Notes under the pieces: model-generated
What the model saw: only the letters and a program-made list of their open reading frames with translations
Database searches by the model: none
Told to the model about the DNA's origin: nothing
Shown here: positions 6,883 through 15,835 of the stretch, piece after piece
How the letters are laid out: every line of letters begins with the position of its first letter
Numbering within the stretch: position 1 is the stretch's first letter
Translations under genes and position numbers: made by a program
Assembly: GCA_050117315.1 (NCBI GenBank)
Contig: JASFMY010000056.1
Coordinates: forward strand, 1-37,365
Length of the DNA: 37,365 nucleotides
Reading direction: 5' to 3'
DNA from: JANQIV01 sp050117315
GTDB taxonomy: Bacteria; Bacteroidota; Ignavibacteria; Ignavibacteriales; Melioribacteraceae

Positions 6883-9465
6883 TTATTTTTTTTCTTTTAT
6901 TCTTTTCAATTCTCTTGGATGCTCGTGTTCCATCTGCTCTTCAGTAATTGTTCCTTTAATAAAAGCAGTATTTAATGGATAAACATCAGGGTTAAAAATC
7001 ACGTAATAAAAATGCCATACTATAATTGCCAGGGTTGCGAGCCATGCTTCGTATAGGTGGATAATTGTTGCAACGTCAAGCCAAACTGCTGGAGCTATAG
7101 ATAACATAAAGTCATTAAAAGTAAGCATTAATCCTGTAAAGCCCATGACAATAACACCCCATATCAGTGCCCAATATTCCGCCTTTTCCATGTAACTGAA
7201 CCTGTCGAACCTTGGTTTTTCTTTACTGATAAATGTTATCCATTTTATATTTGTTATAATTTCTTTAAGGTCACTGAATTTCGGCAAGAAATCGACTAAC
7301 ATTTGTCTGCCGCGTTTAGTAAATTCCAAATAATAAAGATGATACAGTGAAACTGCAATCATAGCAAAACCGAAAATCCTATGGGATATGCTCCTCAACT
7401 CAAAAGCACCGGCGCCAAACAATTCCCTCGACCATTTAAATAAAATAAAATCAGGGTATTTAAGTGCAAATCCCGTAAGAACAAGCAGTATAAAACTTGT
7501 GAGCATAATAAAATGCTGTATACGTTCTTTTTTGTTCATCCTTAGATAAATTTTACCTGTTGTTTTTACATGTGTATAATGTTCCTGGTTTTGAATTCTA
7601 TCAATTGTTTTTCTGATGACGTCTAATATGTTGTGAATTAACATTCCGCCAATAACTACAATTATCAGTATTATATAAAAATATTTTAAGTAGTATAGAA
7701 TGGGATACTCTTCTTCGGTGATGGTTAAATGAATATCAGGAAAACCGTTTTCAAAATTAGCTCCTTCGTGACATGATCCGCATGTTTCTGCAATATTATC
7801 GGGATGAATTGACGAGAGAGGATCGTTGCTAGATCTTATGTTGTGGATTCCGTGACAACTTGCACAGTCAGCCGCGAATTTAGACCCGCCTCTTACTGCC
7901 AGACCGTGATAGTTTTCTTCGTATGATGCTGCTTTATCTACAGGGAAGTCATATTTTTCCGCAAGTTGAACATCAGCATGACAATTTTTGCATAGTTTTA
8001 CTACATTCATTCCTCTTGAAACTTTGCTGTCCGGATTTTCCGTAACTAAAATTTGATGCTTGCCGTGGCAGTCGGTACAAGTAGGAGAGTCTTCGATTCC
8101 CTGAATTAATGATTGCCCGTGTACTGTATTTATATATTCTTTTGATATATCGGGATGGCATCCGGCTTGTCCGCAAGTTTTATGCTCCAGTTCTCTGCTT
8201 ATCCATGCTTCTTTTTCGGTAGCCCTATGCATACTGTGAGCACCGTGACAGTCCGAGCATGTGGCGGCATTTTCGTTACCTCCCATCAACGCTATATAAT
8301 GTGCCGATTGTTCGTATTTTTCAATTTCAAATTTTTCTTCGCCGAGTTTGTCAACTAATTCCCGGTTATTAACGTGACAGTCAAAACATTTTTGTTTGAT
8401 TAGAACTTTTCCGGTTGACGACCTGTCAACACTTTGAATATCATGCTCGCCGTGGCAGTCCGTACAAGAAGGAGCAAATCTATCCCCGTTTTCCAAGGTA
8501 ATTCCGTGAGATGAATATTTGAAATTACTTGTAATATCGCTGTGACATTTGCTGCAGGTGTTAGGCTGGTTTTTGTGCGTAACCAAACTTGATGTCTCTT
8601 CAACACCTTTTATAATATGGTTGTCGTGGCAGTCTACACAGGTTGCAGCTTCAATGCCTTCATCAAGTAAATGGGAGTGTGTACTTGATTTATAATTATT
8701 AACAAACTCAACTAAATTTTCTTTGCCGATTTTTTCAAATCTATCTTTATCCAAATGACATTCCAAACATGCTTTGGAAGAAATAGAAAATTTGTTATGA
8801 TTTATTAAATGCGATCCATGGCAGTCAATGCAGGATGGGGTACCTTCTTCTTTTGCAAGCGCGTGTATACTTTGAGCGTATTCATTATGCGGCTGGTTGT
8901 GGCATTTTGAGCATATTTCGTCGATTTCGGATTTGTTGAAATCAGCTTCCATTATTGAATGAGAATCTTTTTCGTGGCAATCAATACATGAAGGTCCCGA
9001 AGCATTCTCGGTAAATTTTTTATAGTGGTTGCTGTTAAGGTATTTATCGGTTGTTTCACTTTTGTGGCACTGCATGCAAAAATTCACCAAGTCGGCTTTA
9101 ACAAGGTCTGTGGGCTGAATTTCGTGTTTTGAATGACATTCAAAACATTCAACATTTTTTCTATTGTGTATGCTGAGTTGAAAGTTTTCTACATCATGAC
9201 AATTACTGCAGTCTACTTTGTAAATCCCTTCACCTTCACGGTGAGGTAATTCTTCAGCGTCAAAATCTAAATGACAGTCAATACAGTCCATGCTTCCGTG
9301 AATAGAATTCGTATAATTATTCTCGTCAACAAAAATAGAAATTTCGCTTTCGCCCCTAAACATTGTAGCTTCATTGTCTGTATGACACATAAAACAATCA
9401 TCGTTCGATTGAGCATAAATCGAAGAAGAAATTAGAACTGCAATAACAAGATTTGATACCCTCAT
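6883..9465 (-). CDS. 19-haem cytochrome c fused to a cytochrome b561-like membrane domain
   Basis: 860 residues from the ATG at 9465, chosen because it starts a clean signal peptide (MRVSNLVIAVLISSSIYAQ); the open frame extends upstream but gives no sensible protein. The periplasmic part (about 20-620) has 18 CxxCH motifs and one CX4CH (CGQAGCH). The C-terminal 240 residues form about five membrane helices with conserved histidines (SHRIFGF, LYHLYYL, TIIHLYE, VWHFYY), as in FdnI/HydC-type dihaem cytochrome b. Such c-b fusions are the design of Geobacter CbcL, a menaquinol oxidase for extracellular respiration. The C-terminal domain is a paralogue of the separate b protein encoded just upstream, down to the closing PRE...IKEK. 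Quinol:cytochrome electron transfer is inferred from architecture. Confidence 0.92.
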   Translation of the reverse strand: MRVSNLVIAVLISSSIYAQSNDDCFMCHTDNEATMFRGESEISIFVDENNYTNSIHGSMDCIDCHLDFDAEELPHREGEGIYKVDCSNCHDVENFQLSIHNRKNVECFECHSKHEIQPTDLVKADLVNFCMQCHKSETTDKYLNSNHYKKFTENASGPSCIDCHEKDSHSIMEADFNKSEIDEICSKCHNQPHNEYAQSIHALAKEEGTPSCIDCHGSHLINHNKFSISSKACLECHLDKDRFEKIGKENLVEFVNNYKSSTHSHLLDEGIEAATCVDCHDNHIIKGVEETSSLVTHKNQPNTCSKCHSDITSNFKYSSHGITLENGDRFAPSCTDCHGEHDIQSVDRSSTGKVLIKQKCFDCHVNNRELVDKLGEEKFEIEKYEQSAHYIALMGGNENAATCSDCHGAHSMHRATEKEAWISRELEHKTCGQAGCHPDISKEYINTVHGQSLIQGIEDSPTCTDCHGKHQILVTENPDSKVSRGMNVVKLCKNCHADVQLAEKYDFPVDKAASYEENYHGLAVRGGSKFAADCASCHGIHNIRSSNDPLSSIHPDNIAETCGSCHEGANFENGFPDIHLTITEEEYPILYYLKYFYIILIIVVIGGMLIHNILDVIRKTIDRIQNQEHYTHVKTTGKIYLRMNKKERIQHFIMLTSFILLVLTGFALKYPDFILFKWSRELFGAGAFELRSISHRIFGFAMIAVSLYHLYYLEFTKRGRQMLVDFLPKFSDLKEIITNIKWITFISKEKPRFDRFSYMEKAEYWALIWGVIVMGFTGLMLTFNDFMLSIAPAVWLDVATIIHLYEAWLATLAIIVWHFYYVIFNPDVYPLNTAFIKGTITEEQMEHEHPRELKRIKEKK

Positions 9466-9500
9466 AACGTGATATATATTTTTGTTATTCGAAAAGTTAT

Positions 9501-10340
9501 TTATTGATATATAAAAACCATTGAGATAATTATTAAAATAATCAGAACTACTCCTATTCCAAATGCTGTAAAACCAAACCACCTGGAGCCTTTTACCAGC
9601 CATTCAGGCGGCGCTTCGACTATTTTCTCTTCAAGTTTCTCTTTAATAAGTTGTTCGTATTCTCTTGGCCTGTCTTCTTTTAATTCATCCAGCTCAACAG
9701 AGCCCGTAAAAATAACGTTATCCATAGGGAATTTATCCGGGCGGAAGTGAGTATTAAAAAAATGTACTGTGAAAATAAAGCCTGTAGCAAGCAAAGCCTC
9801 GTCACTGTGAATTATTGTAGCCACATTTATAAACCAACCCGGTAATCCGATGGCAGTAAAAAATTCGGGGAACCAAAGAATCAGCCCGCTGCCCCCGATT
9901 ACTGCAACTCCCCAAAATACCGCAAAGTAATCGAATTTTTCCCAGTATGTCCATCTGCCGTATTGCGGCCTTGGCCCTATTCCTAAGAACCATTTTATTG
10001 TTTGAACAAATTCTTTTATATCATTCATATTGGGAACTAAAGAATTTTCACCAACCAATATATTTTTCCATCCTCCGGATTTTGTTCTGGCTTTTTTAAC
10101 AAGATAACCGATATGCAAGAAGAAATAACCAAACGTAATTGTTGCGCCCACTCTATGTATAAATCCCGTAACTTCGTAACCGCCTAATAGATCGGACAAA
10201 AATTGAAATATTCCAACCCCGGAAAATTTAATTATCATTCCCGTCAAGGCCAAGCTTAAAAAGCTTACTATTACCATCAAGTGAAGTACCCTTGAATAGG
10301 TATCGAACCTCCTGATGTAGATTTTTTTTTCTTCACTCAT
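9501..10340 (-). CDS. Cytochrome b561/FdnI-like membrane protein
   Basis: 279 residues with five predicted membrane helices (about 12-40, 55-80, 125-150, 165-190 and 250-275). Candidate haem-b histidines lie in RVLHLMV, FIHRVGA, FFLHIGY, TIIHSDE and TVHFFNT. It resembles the gamma subunit of formate dehydrogenase/HydC-type cytochrome b. The central part aligns with the C-terminal domain of the neighbouring 860-residue protein (VATIIHSDEALLAT versus VATIIHLYEAWLAT). It starts 2 bp after the stop of the 19-haem anchored cytochrome and ends 35 bp before the c-b fusion, so the three form one operon. Probable role: quinone-linked electron transfer between menaquinol and the multihaem cytochromes. 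Confidence 0.9.
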   Translation of the reverse strand: MSEEKKIYIRRFDTYSRVLHLMVIVSFLSLALTGMIIKFSGVGIFQFLSDLLGGYEVTGFIHRVGATITFGYFFLHIGYLVKKARTKSGGWKNILVGENSLVPNMNDIKEFVQTIKWFLGIGPRPQYGRWTYWEKFDYFAVFWGVAVIGGSGLILWFPEFFTAIGLPGWFINVATIIHSDEALLATGFIFTVHFFNTHFRPDKFPMDNVIFTGSVELDELKEDRPREYEQLIKEKLEEKIVEAPPEWLVKGSRWFGFTAFGIGVVLIILIIISMVFIYQ

Positions 10341-10342
10341 GA

Positions 10343-12292
10343 TTAATTTCCTTCCGCATTTTCTTTATTAAGATTTTTCTTCTTTTTCCGCTTTTCGGCC
10401 AATGCCCTCGGCAGCCATAATAATGTATGAATACCGAAGAATGAAAATGTACCGATGAGCAATGCTGACATAAACCAGAATGTATAATATAAATACGGAT
10501 ATTTATCTTTATCATGGTGTGTAGCGTGAGTTAAATAACCCACAAATTTTCTGTTCGAATTTGGATGACATGTCTTACATGTTTCCACAACATTGTTCCT
10601 ATGAAGATTTGACTTCGGATTTGATGTCGGCAATATGTTGTGTGCCCCATGGCAATCGTAACATTTTGCCGATTGAGTTACCCCAAGTTTTGATACTTTC
10701 CCGTGGAAAGTTTCAAAGTAAGATTCGGTTACTTCTTCGTGGCATTTGCCGCACTGTAAGTAAATATCATTTCTGAAATCATCAGTATCTACCCTTTCTA
10801 TGGTATGAGAAAAATGGCAATCGTTGCATTCCGGTAGATCTTTATCCGTATCCGTTATATCGGGGCTGTGAATGCTCTTTTTAAAATCTTCATAAATACC
10901 GAAATGGCATGATGCACATGTTTTCGCAATATTATCACTATGAACTGTTGATAAAGGATTTGATGCCGGCAATTCTTTATGATTATCATGGCAGTCAACA
11001 CATGTGGCTGTAACCAAAAGTCCGCTTTCCAGCAATCCTTTCCCGTGAATACTCATAGAGTAATTTGAAACCTTTTGTTTATCACCCGCAACCCCGGTTT
11101 CGCTATGACATTCGCCGCAAAGTGCAGGGATGTTTTGGTCAAATGTAAAAGACTCATGGTCATCGCTTTTTTTCATGTTGTGTGTTCTGTGGCAATCGGT
11201 ACAGTAGGGCACATCGGTATTTCCGGCTGCATGCATTATTCCGTGCTGGCTTATATTGTAATCGTTCACTGCTTCTGCATGACACATTGAGCAATCAACC
11301 TGACCGCTGTTTAAACAAACGGGATTTTTCTGGTGTGAAACATTGGCGTGGCATTTAACGCATTGGTTTTGAAAGTGAGCCGAATCTGCCAGTTCATCAG
11401 GATCAATTTGCAGGGAAACTCTTTCACCGTTTACAATTTTATGAACATCCGGTTTTGTGTGGCAGTCAATACACATCTTACTCGGGAAACTCTCATCGTA
11501 AATCACTCTTCTTACTTTGTGCGGCTGATGACAGTCGACACAAACCGGTAACTCGTGGGGTTTCTTTTCCCACAACTGTCCCCGTATAACTTTGATATGA
11601 ACTTTTTCTATTTGAGAATGGCACTGCATGCAGGTTGATGCAATATTTTTTCTATTTATTGAAGACTGAGAGTTTTCATGCGGCAGGATATCATGTGAAT
11701 CATGACAAGAAGTACAAACTGCAGTTACAATCAAACCCCTTCTAAAAAGACCGTCGCCGTGGATGGATTGAGAATAGTTTTCCAAAACGTTGCTTTGACT
11801 TACCGTGGTTAAAGCATTAACAGGTGTGCCTTCCTTGTGGCAGCTTCCGCACAATTCAGGGATATTCATTACATAAGTTTTTGAGTTTTCATTTGAAGAA
11901 GAGAGAATGTTATGCTTGCTGTGGCATGTTACGCAAGTAGGAGCAAGTTTTTTTTCTTTTTGAAGAGCAACACCGTGAAGGCTGCCTTCAAATTTTTCGT
12001 AAACTTCATCATGACATGCTTCGCACTGGACCTTTTCCAATTCTTCCGCGTGTGGCAAATCTTCCGGGTCAACATCCATATGACAGGAAACACAGCCATT
12101 CTCAGCATGTATAGAATTTTGATATAATTTATGGTTTACCCACATTGAGATTTCTTTGCCGTTTCTTTCTGCTGTTAAAGTTCTATCTCCGTGGCATTCA
12201 ATGCAAATTTCATCTTCTTCCTGAGCAATAATTAGGTTCTGCGGTACTGTAGAAAGAAATGTAATAGTTATTAAATAAATTAATCTATACAT
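10343..12292 (-). CDS. 19-haem membrane-anchored cytochrome c
   Basis: 649 residues with a signal peptide (MYRLIYLITITFLSTVPQNLIIA), 19 CxxCH motifs spread over residues 30-590, then one membrane helix (YTFWFMSALLIGTFSFFGIH) and a lysine-rich cytoplasmic tail. It has an internal duplication: ELCGSCH...YSQSIHGDGL...VCTSCHDSH in the first half recurs as ALCGECH...YSMSIHGKGL...TCVDCHDNH in the second. The N-terminus (CIECHGDR...ISMWVNHKLYQNSIH) aligns with the start of the 860-residue c-b fusion, so the two large cytochromes are paralogues. It is first in the operon with the two b-type proteins. Likely role: periplasmic haem wire attached to the inner membrane. The substrate is unknown. Confidence 0.92.
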   Translation of the reverse strand: MYRLIYLITITFLSTVPQNLIIAQEEDEICIECHGDRTLTAERNGKEISMWVNHKLYQNSIHAENGCVSCHMDVDPEDLPHAEELEKVQCEACHDEVYEKFEGSLHGVALQKEKKLAPTCVTCHSKHNILSSSNENSKTYVMNIPELCGSCHKEGTPVNALTTVSQSNVLENYSQSIHGDGLFRRGLIVTAVCTSCHDSHDILPHENSQSSINRKNIASTCMQCHSQIEKVHIKVIRGQLWEKKPHELPVCVDCHQPHKVRRVIYDESFPSKMCIDCHTKPDVHKIVNGERVSLQIDPDELADSAHFQNQCVKCHANVSHQKNPVCLNSGQVDCSMCHAEAVNDYNISQHGIMHAAGNTDVPYCTDCHRTHNMKKSDDHESFTFDQNIPALCGECHSETGVAGDKQKVSNYSMSIHGKGLLESGLLVTATCVDCHDNHKELPASNPLSTVHSDNIAKTCASCHFGIYEDFKKSIHSPDITDTDKDLPECNDCHFSHTIERVDTDDFRNDIYLQCGKCHEEVTESYFETFHGKVSKLGVTQSAKCYDCHGAHNILPTSNPKSNLHRNNVVETCKTCHPNSNRKFVGYLTHATHHDKDKYPYLYYTFWFMSALLIGTFSFFGIHTLLWLPRALAEKRKKKKNLNKENAEGN

Positions 12293-12606
12293 TTTTACCC
12301 GATAAAATTCTTTTGTTAAGTGGATTTATAACAAAAATCAGGCAGTATTTCTTTTTTTAGTTTTTTTTGTCATAATTAGTTTATAATCTAAAGCATTATT
12401 AAATCTAAGAACATAATCATAACAATGGGAAAATAATATTATAAGCAATAAATCAGACTACTATATCTTATCTAAAAATATTCAGATTTTTAATCTTTGT
12501 CAACAACTCTTTTATTTAAATATTTAATTAATGCTTGTGCTTTATAGAGCATTATTATATTTTTATATAAAATAAGACTAAACAGTTGAATTAAGATGGG
12601 TGCAAA
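12293..12606. promoter_or_regulatory. Divergent promoter region between two cytochrome operons
   Basis: A 314-bp, very AT-rich gap between the leftward 19-haem operon and the rightward 7-haem gene, so it should hold promoters for both. The one clear dyad is TTTTGTTA (12311-12318) with TAACAAAA (12329-12336), 10 bp apart and just upstream of the leftward gene; it could be an operator or a leader hairpin. TGCT-TTATAG-AGCA is a smaller dyad near 12538. I see no -24/-12 motif here. Confidence 0.4.
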
Positions 12607-14091
12607 ATGAAGATAAAGTTACCCGATTCTTCTTTTAATTGGATAACCCTTATTGGAGCTACAATTGCCGGGATAAGTTTTTTTATGATAGTATTCCTTT
12701 TTTTCATTACTTCAATATTCGGCTCCGGTGCTTCTTATTTGGGATTGGTTATTTATATTGTTCTCCCTGCATTTATGGTTTCGGGTTTAATTCTCATCCC
12801 AATAGGAATGTTTATTAAAAAGAAAAAAGGAAAACTGCCCGAAGAGAAAAAATTTCCTGTTATTGATTTAAATGATATTAAGCATAGAAATGCTTTCGCG
12901 ATTTTTATAGTGGGTACAATTATATTCCTTTTTATTTCTGCTGTTGGAAGTTATGAGGCTTTTCACTATTCCGAATCGGTTGAATTCTGCGGAACAACCT
13001 GTCATACGGTAATGAAACCCGAATATGTTGCTTATCAGAATTCTCCACACGCAAGAGTATCCTGCGTTGATTGCCACGTGGGTGAAGGCGCCGACTGGTA
13101 CGTAAGGTCAAAGCTTTCGGGGCTATACCAGGTTTACGCCGTTTTGGCAAATGTATATCCCAAACCGATTGAGACGCCGATAAAAAACTTAAGACCGGCA
13201 AGGGAAACATGCGAAAAGTGTCATTGGCCGGAAAAATTCTATTCCAGGAAATTAAGGCAGCAAAGATACTATCTCAACGATGAAGAAAACACTGAATGGG
13301 ATATTAGTTTAACTATGAAAATAGGCCCAACCTTTGGAGCTCTTGGTTTATCCGAAGGAATTCACTGGCACATCAATTCCAACGTAAAAGTAGAATACAT
13401 AGCAACTGATGAAAAGAAATTAGACATTCCCTGGGTTAGATATACAAATTTAAAAACAGGCGAAGTGAAAATTTACATTAGTGAAGAAGAACCAATAGAT
13501 GAAAGCGAATTAGTAAATTATGGGGTTCACGTAATGGATTGTATGGACTGCCATAACCGTCCGTCGCATCAATATTATCCGCCGGCTTTTTTTGTTAATA
13601 ATGCTATAACTGCAGGAAATATTCCAAAAGAATTGCCTGAAATAAAATCCGTTGCTATGGATATTTTGAGTAACGATTTTGCTACTACGGATTCTGCAAT
13701 GACATTTATCCGGCAGGAAGTTGAATCTTATTACGAAGGTTATAATGTTTCAAAAGAATTAATAGAAAATGCTGTAACCGGAATACAAGATGAATTTAAC
13801 AAAAATATATTCCCGGAAATGAAAGTTAAGTGGGATGCATATCCAAACCACATAGGCCACGTTGAGTTTGAAGGCTGCTTCAGATGCCATTTCGATACAC
13901 ACTCAACAGACAAAGGGGAATATATTTCAAAAGACTGCGAAAACTGCCATACAATAAACGCGCAGGGTCCTCTTGATGATATGTACTTTGCAGAAACAGG
14001 TCAGTCTCTCGAGTTCAAACACCCTGTTGATATAGATGAAGCTTGGAGAGAAATGAAATGCATTGAATGTCACACCGGGTTGAATCCATAA
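12607..14091 (+). CDS. 7-haem NapC/NirT-type inner-membrane cytochrome (ImcH-like)
   Basis: 494 residues. Three membrane helices occupy the N-terminus (about 10-36, 43-69 and 97-118), then comes a periplasmic multihaem region. Haem motifs: one CX3CH (CGTTCH, 118-123, followed by xVMKPEYxAYxxSPHxxVxCxxCH, typical of the NapC/NirT family) and six CxxCH (CVDCH, CEKCH, CMDCH, CFRCH, CENCH, CIECH), seven in all. Three helices plus seven haems is the published layout of Geobacter ImcH, an inner-membrane quinol oxidase for high-potential extracellular acceptors, and the length is similar. It is transcribed alone, divergent from the 19-haem operon and followed by a hairpin at 14119. Family is firm; the ImcH-like role is inferred. 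Confidence 0.9.
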   Translation: MKIKLPDSSFNWITLIGATIAGISFFMIVFLFFITSIFGSGASYLGLVIYIVLPAFMVSGLILIPIGMFIKKKKGKLPEEKKFPVIDLNDIKHRNAFAIFIVGTIIFLFISAVGSYEAFHYSESVEFCGTTCHTVMKPEYVAYQNSPHARVSCVDCHVGEGADWYVRSKLSGLYQVYAVLANVYPKPIETPIKNLRPARETCEKCHWPEKFYSRKLRQQRYYLNDEENTEWDISLTMKIGPTFGALGLSEGIHWHINSNVKVEYIATDEKKLDIPWVRYTNLKTGEVKIYISEEEPIDESELVNYGVHVMDCMDCHNRPSHQYYPPAFFVNNAITAGNIPKELPEIKSVAMDILSNDFATTDSAMTFIRQEVESYYEGYNVSKELIENAVTGIQDEFNKNIFPEMKVKWDAYPNHIGHVEFEGCFRCHFDTHSTDKGEYISKDCENCHTINAQGPLDDMYFAETGQSLEFKHPVDIDEAWREMKCIECHTGLNP

Positions 14092-14118
14092 AATGAGTTG
14101 TAAAATAATTAAACAGTC

Positions 14119-14141
14119 GAGTGATGAAAATATCATCACTC
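14119..14141 (+). terminator. Hairpin terminator after the 7-haem cytochrome gene
   Basis: GAGTGATGA/TCATCACTC, a perfect 9-bp stem with a 5-base loop, lies 28 bp past the stop codon. It is followed by AT-rich sequence, not a clean T run, so termination may be partial. Confidence 0.55.
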
Positions 14142-14250
14142 AATTAATGTAATAATTTGTTGGATATGATGTTTTTTAACAATTCCTTCCAAAATCAAAA
14201 CTTTCTCTGTAGAGATATTCATCACAAAAATAAAATGATAAATCAACAAT

Positions 14251-14281
14251 AATAAAGCAGTTTATTGTAAACTGCTTTATT
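14251..14281. promoter_or_regulatory. 14-bp perfect inverted repeat, enhancer or bidirectional terminator
   Basis: AATAAAGCAGTTTA-TTG-TAAACTGCTTTATT. Its centre (14266) is 80 bp before the start site predicted from the -24/-12 promoter at 14320-14335. That is the place for a sigma-54 enhancer, here possibly bound by the NtrC-type regulator encoded later in the operon. A tight 3-base loop and AT ends also fit a bidirectional terminator. I cannot decide between the two. Confidence 0.5.
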
Positions 14282-14319
14282 CAAATGGCTTATCGGGATC
14301 CATAGTTTTCATTAAAATA

Positions 14320-14335
14320 CGGCACACTCCTTGTA
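14320..14335 (+). promoter_or_regulatory. Sigma-54 (-24/-12) promoter
   Basis: CGGCACACTCCTTGTA fits the TGGCAC-N5-TTGC consensus with correct GG to G(C) spacing. Only the first base and the last C of GC (here GT) deviate. The predicted start is near 14346, leaving a 28-base leader that contains the GGAG ribosome-binding site of the next gene. The operon it heads encodes an NtrC-type sigma-54 activator, which supports the assignment. Confidence 0.72.
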
Positions 14336-14373
14336 GTTTATTCCTTGAACTTAGAATTAATTGGAGAGATAAA

Positions 14374-15045
14374 ATGGTTGCGTTATTTGTTGTTGGAATT
14401 TTTGTATTGTTCATATTGATTGACTATTTCGTTGTAAAAGCGAGAAAAGAAAAACATCCTGCCTTTATCCCATATGCAAAAGAAACCGGGTTTGCAATGT
14501 TTAACAAAAAAAGTTTCTTAATACCGGGTGGTATAATGCTTGCGCCGAATCATACCTGGCTTAAAAAAATGGTTGATGGAAAAATCAAGCTGGGAATTGA
14601 TGATTTTGTTAAACATGCTTTGGGCAAGGTCAATATTAATCTTCTTAAATCAATCGGGGATTACGTAATTAAAGGAGAAGAAATTTTTGAAATATTTGTG
14701 AATGATAAAAAAGTCTCTGTAAAATCACCGGTTGAAGGTACTGTTCTAAATCATAATCTTAATCTTCAAAGAAAGAACATAGATGATGTTTACGGTGAAG
14801 ACTGGATTACAGTGATTAAACCAAAAGAAGATTTAAGCAAAATATCATTTTTTAATTCAAAGAATGCCGTATCGTGGTTAAAAGATGAATTCAGCCGCTT
14901 AAAAGATTTTGTTTTAGTTCAAACTCAAACACCTGACTATGCTGCTGTTACAATGCACGACGGCGGAAACATTGTTGAAGGTGTTGTTGGCTATCTTGAA
15001 GAAAAGTCTGTCAAAGATTTTGAAAAGGAATTTTTGTCAATCTAA
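14374..15045 (+). CDS. Membrane-anchored GcvH-like (lipoyl-fold) protein
   Basis: 223 residues. One N-terminal membrane helix (2-20) is followed by a basic segment and a domain at about 55-150 that follows glycine-cleavage H protein. PNHTWLKK...GKIKLGIDDFVKHALGKV matches the HEWV...GIT..A...LGDIV region, GDYVIKGEEIFEI and KSPVEGTVLNHN match the lipoyl hairpin surround, and GEDWITVIKP matches the GWI strand. At the position of the lipoyl-lysine I read Asp111, with lysines at 112 and 113, so lipoylation is doubtful. GGAGAG precedes the ATG. It is first in the sigma-54 operon, 13 bp before the ferredoxin gene. Acting as an assembly or structural partner of the FeS/NrfD module is inference; it is unlikely to serve glycine cleavage. 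Confidence 0.8.
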   Translation: MVALFVVGIFVLFILIDYFVVKARKEKHPAFIPYAKETGFAMFNKKSFLIPGGIMLAPNHTWLKKMVDGKIKLGIDDFVKHALGKVNINLLKSIGDYVIKGEEIFEIFVNDKKVSVKSPVEGTVLNHNLNLQRKNIDDVYGEDWITVIKPKEDLSKISFFNSKNAVSWLKDEFSRLKDFVLVQTQTPDYAAVTMHDGGNIVEGVVGYLEEKSVKDFEKEFLSI

Positions 15046-15058
15046 AAGCGGGTGAGTC

Positions 15059-15832
15059 ATGTTAAAGAAAAAAGGAATTCTTTTTGATGCAGTATTGTGC
15101 GTTGGTTGCGGAGCATGTTATGAAGCGTGCAAGGAAGCAAATAACAACGGAAAACCGTCTGAAGATTATTATAAAGAAAGGCTGTCGGATAAAAATTTTA
15201 CAGTAGTAGAATATTATGAAAATGAAGATTACGGTGATATATATTCACGTAAAATGTGCATGCATTGTGTTGAACCTACATGCGTTTCGGTATGCCCTGT
15301 CGGTGCAATAGAGAAAAAAGAAACCGGGGCTGTAGTTTATGACGAGAGTAAATGTTTCGGATGCAGGTACTGCATGCAGGCTTGTCCTCATAGTGTTCCT
15401 CGTTATGAGTGGTCAAGTACTGACCCGAGAATTAGAAAATGTTCAATGTGTTATGAGAGCAGAACTTCCAAAGGTGAGATTACCGCATGCGCTGAAGCTT
15501 GTCCCGCGGAAGCAACTATTTACGGCGATCTCGATGAATTAAAATCAATTGCAAGACAGCGCATTGAAGAAAATCCTTCTACCTACTATCCCGAAATTTA
15601 CGGCTTAAATGAAGCGGGCGGCACGCATGTATTAATTTTGTCTCCCGTTCCCTTTGAACAATTAGGTTTTACTCCCAACTTACCGGATGAACCGTTGCCT
15701 AAATTAACCAAACAAGCCCTTGATAAAATACCTGCAATTGTTTCAATGGGCAGTGTTTTTCTCGGAGGTATGTACTGGTTAACAAAACGTAAGAACGAAA
15801 TTGCTAAAGAAAAATTACAGAAGGGAGGATGA
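15059..15832 (+). CDS. Four-cluster ferredoxin-type electron-transfer subunit (NrfC/HybA-like)
   Basis: 257 residues with four cysteine groups: CVGCGACYEACKEAN (about 16-30), CMHCVEPTCVSVCPVGAI (about 69-86), CFGCRYCMQACPHSVPR (about 100-116), and CSMCYES with CAEACPAEAT (about 131-157). This is the DmsB/NrfC/HybA pattern for four [4Fe-4S] clusters. A C-terminal hydrophobic helix (IVSMGSVFLGGMYWL) anchors it as in HybA; there is no Tat signal at the N-terminus. A GGGTGAG ribosome-binding site precedes the ATG, and the next gene starts 3 bp after the stop. It should pass electrons between the NrfD-like membrane subunit and a partner. No molybdopterin or hydrogenase catalytic subunit is in the window, so the partner may be a cytochrome. 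Confidence 0.92.
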   Translation: MLKKKGILFDAVLCVGCGACYEACKEANNNGKPSEDYYKERLSDKNFTVVEYYENEDYGDIYSRKMCMHCVEPTCVSVCPVGAIEKKETGAVVYDESKCFGCRYCMQACPHSVPRYEWSSTDPRIRKCSMCYESRTSKGEITACAEACPAEATIYGDLDELKSIARQRIEENPSTYYPEIYGLNEAGGTHVLILSPVPFEQLGFTPNLPDEPLPKLTKQALDKIPAIVSMGSVFLGGMYWLTKRKNEIAKEKLQKGG

Positions 15833-15835
15833 GTC

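Noticed and set aside
6883..9603. Longer start for the c-b fusion cytochrome (906 residues)
   Set aside because: The extra 46 residues overlap the upstream b-type gene and bury the signal peptide; the ATG at 9465 starts a proper signal sequence.
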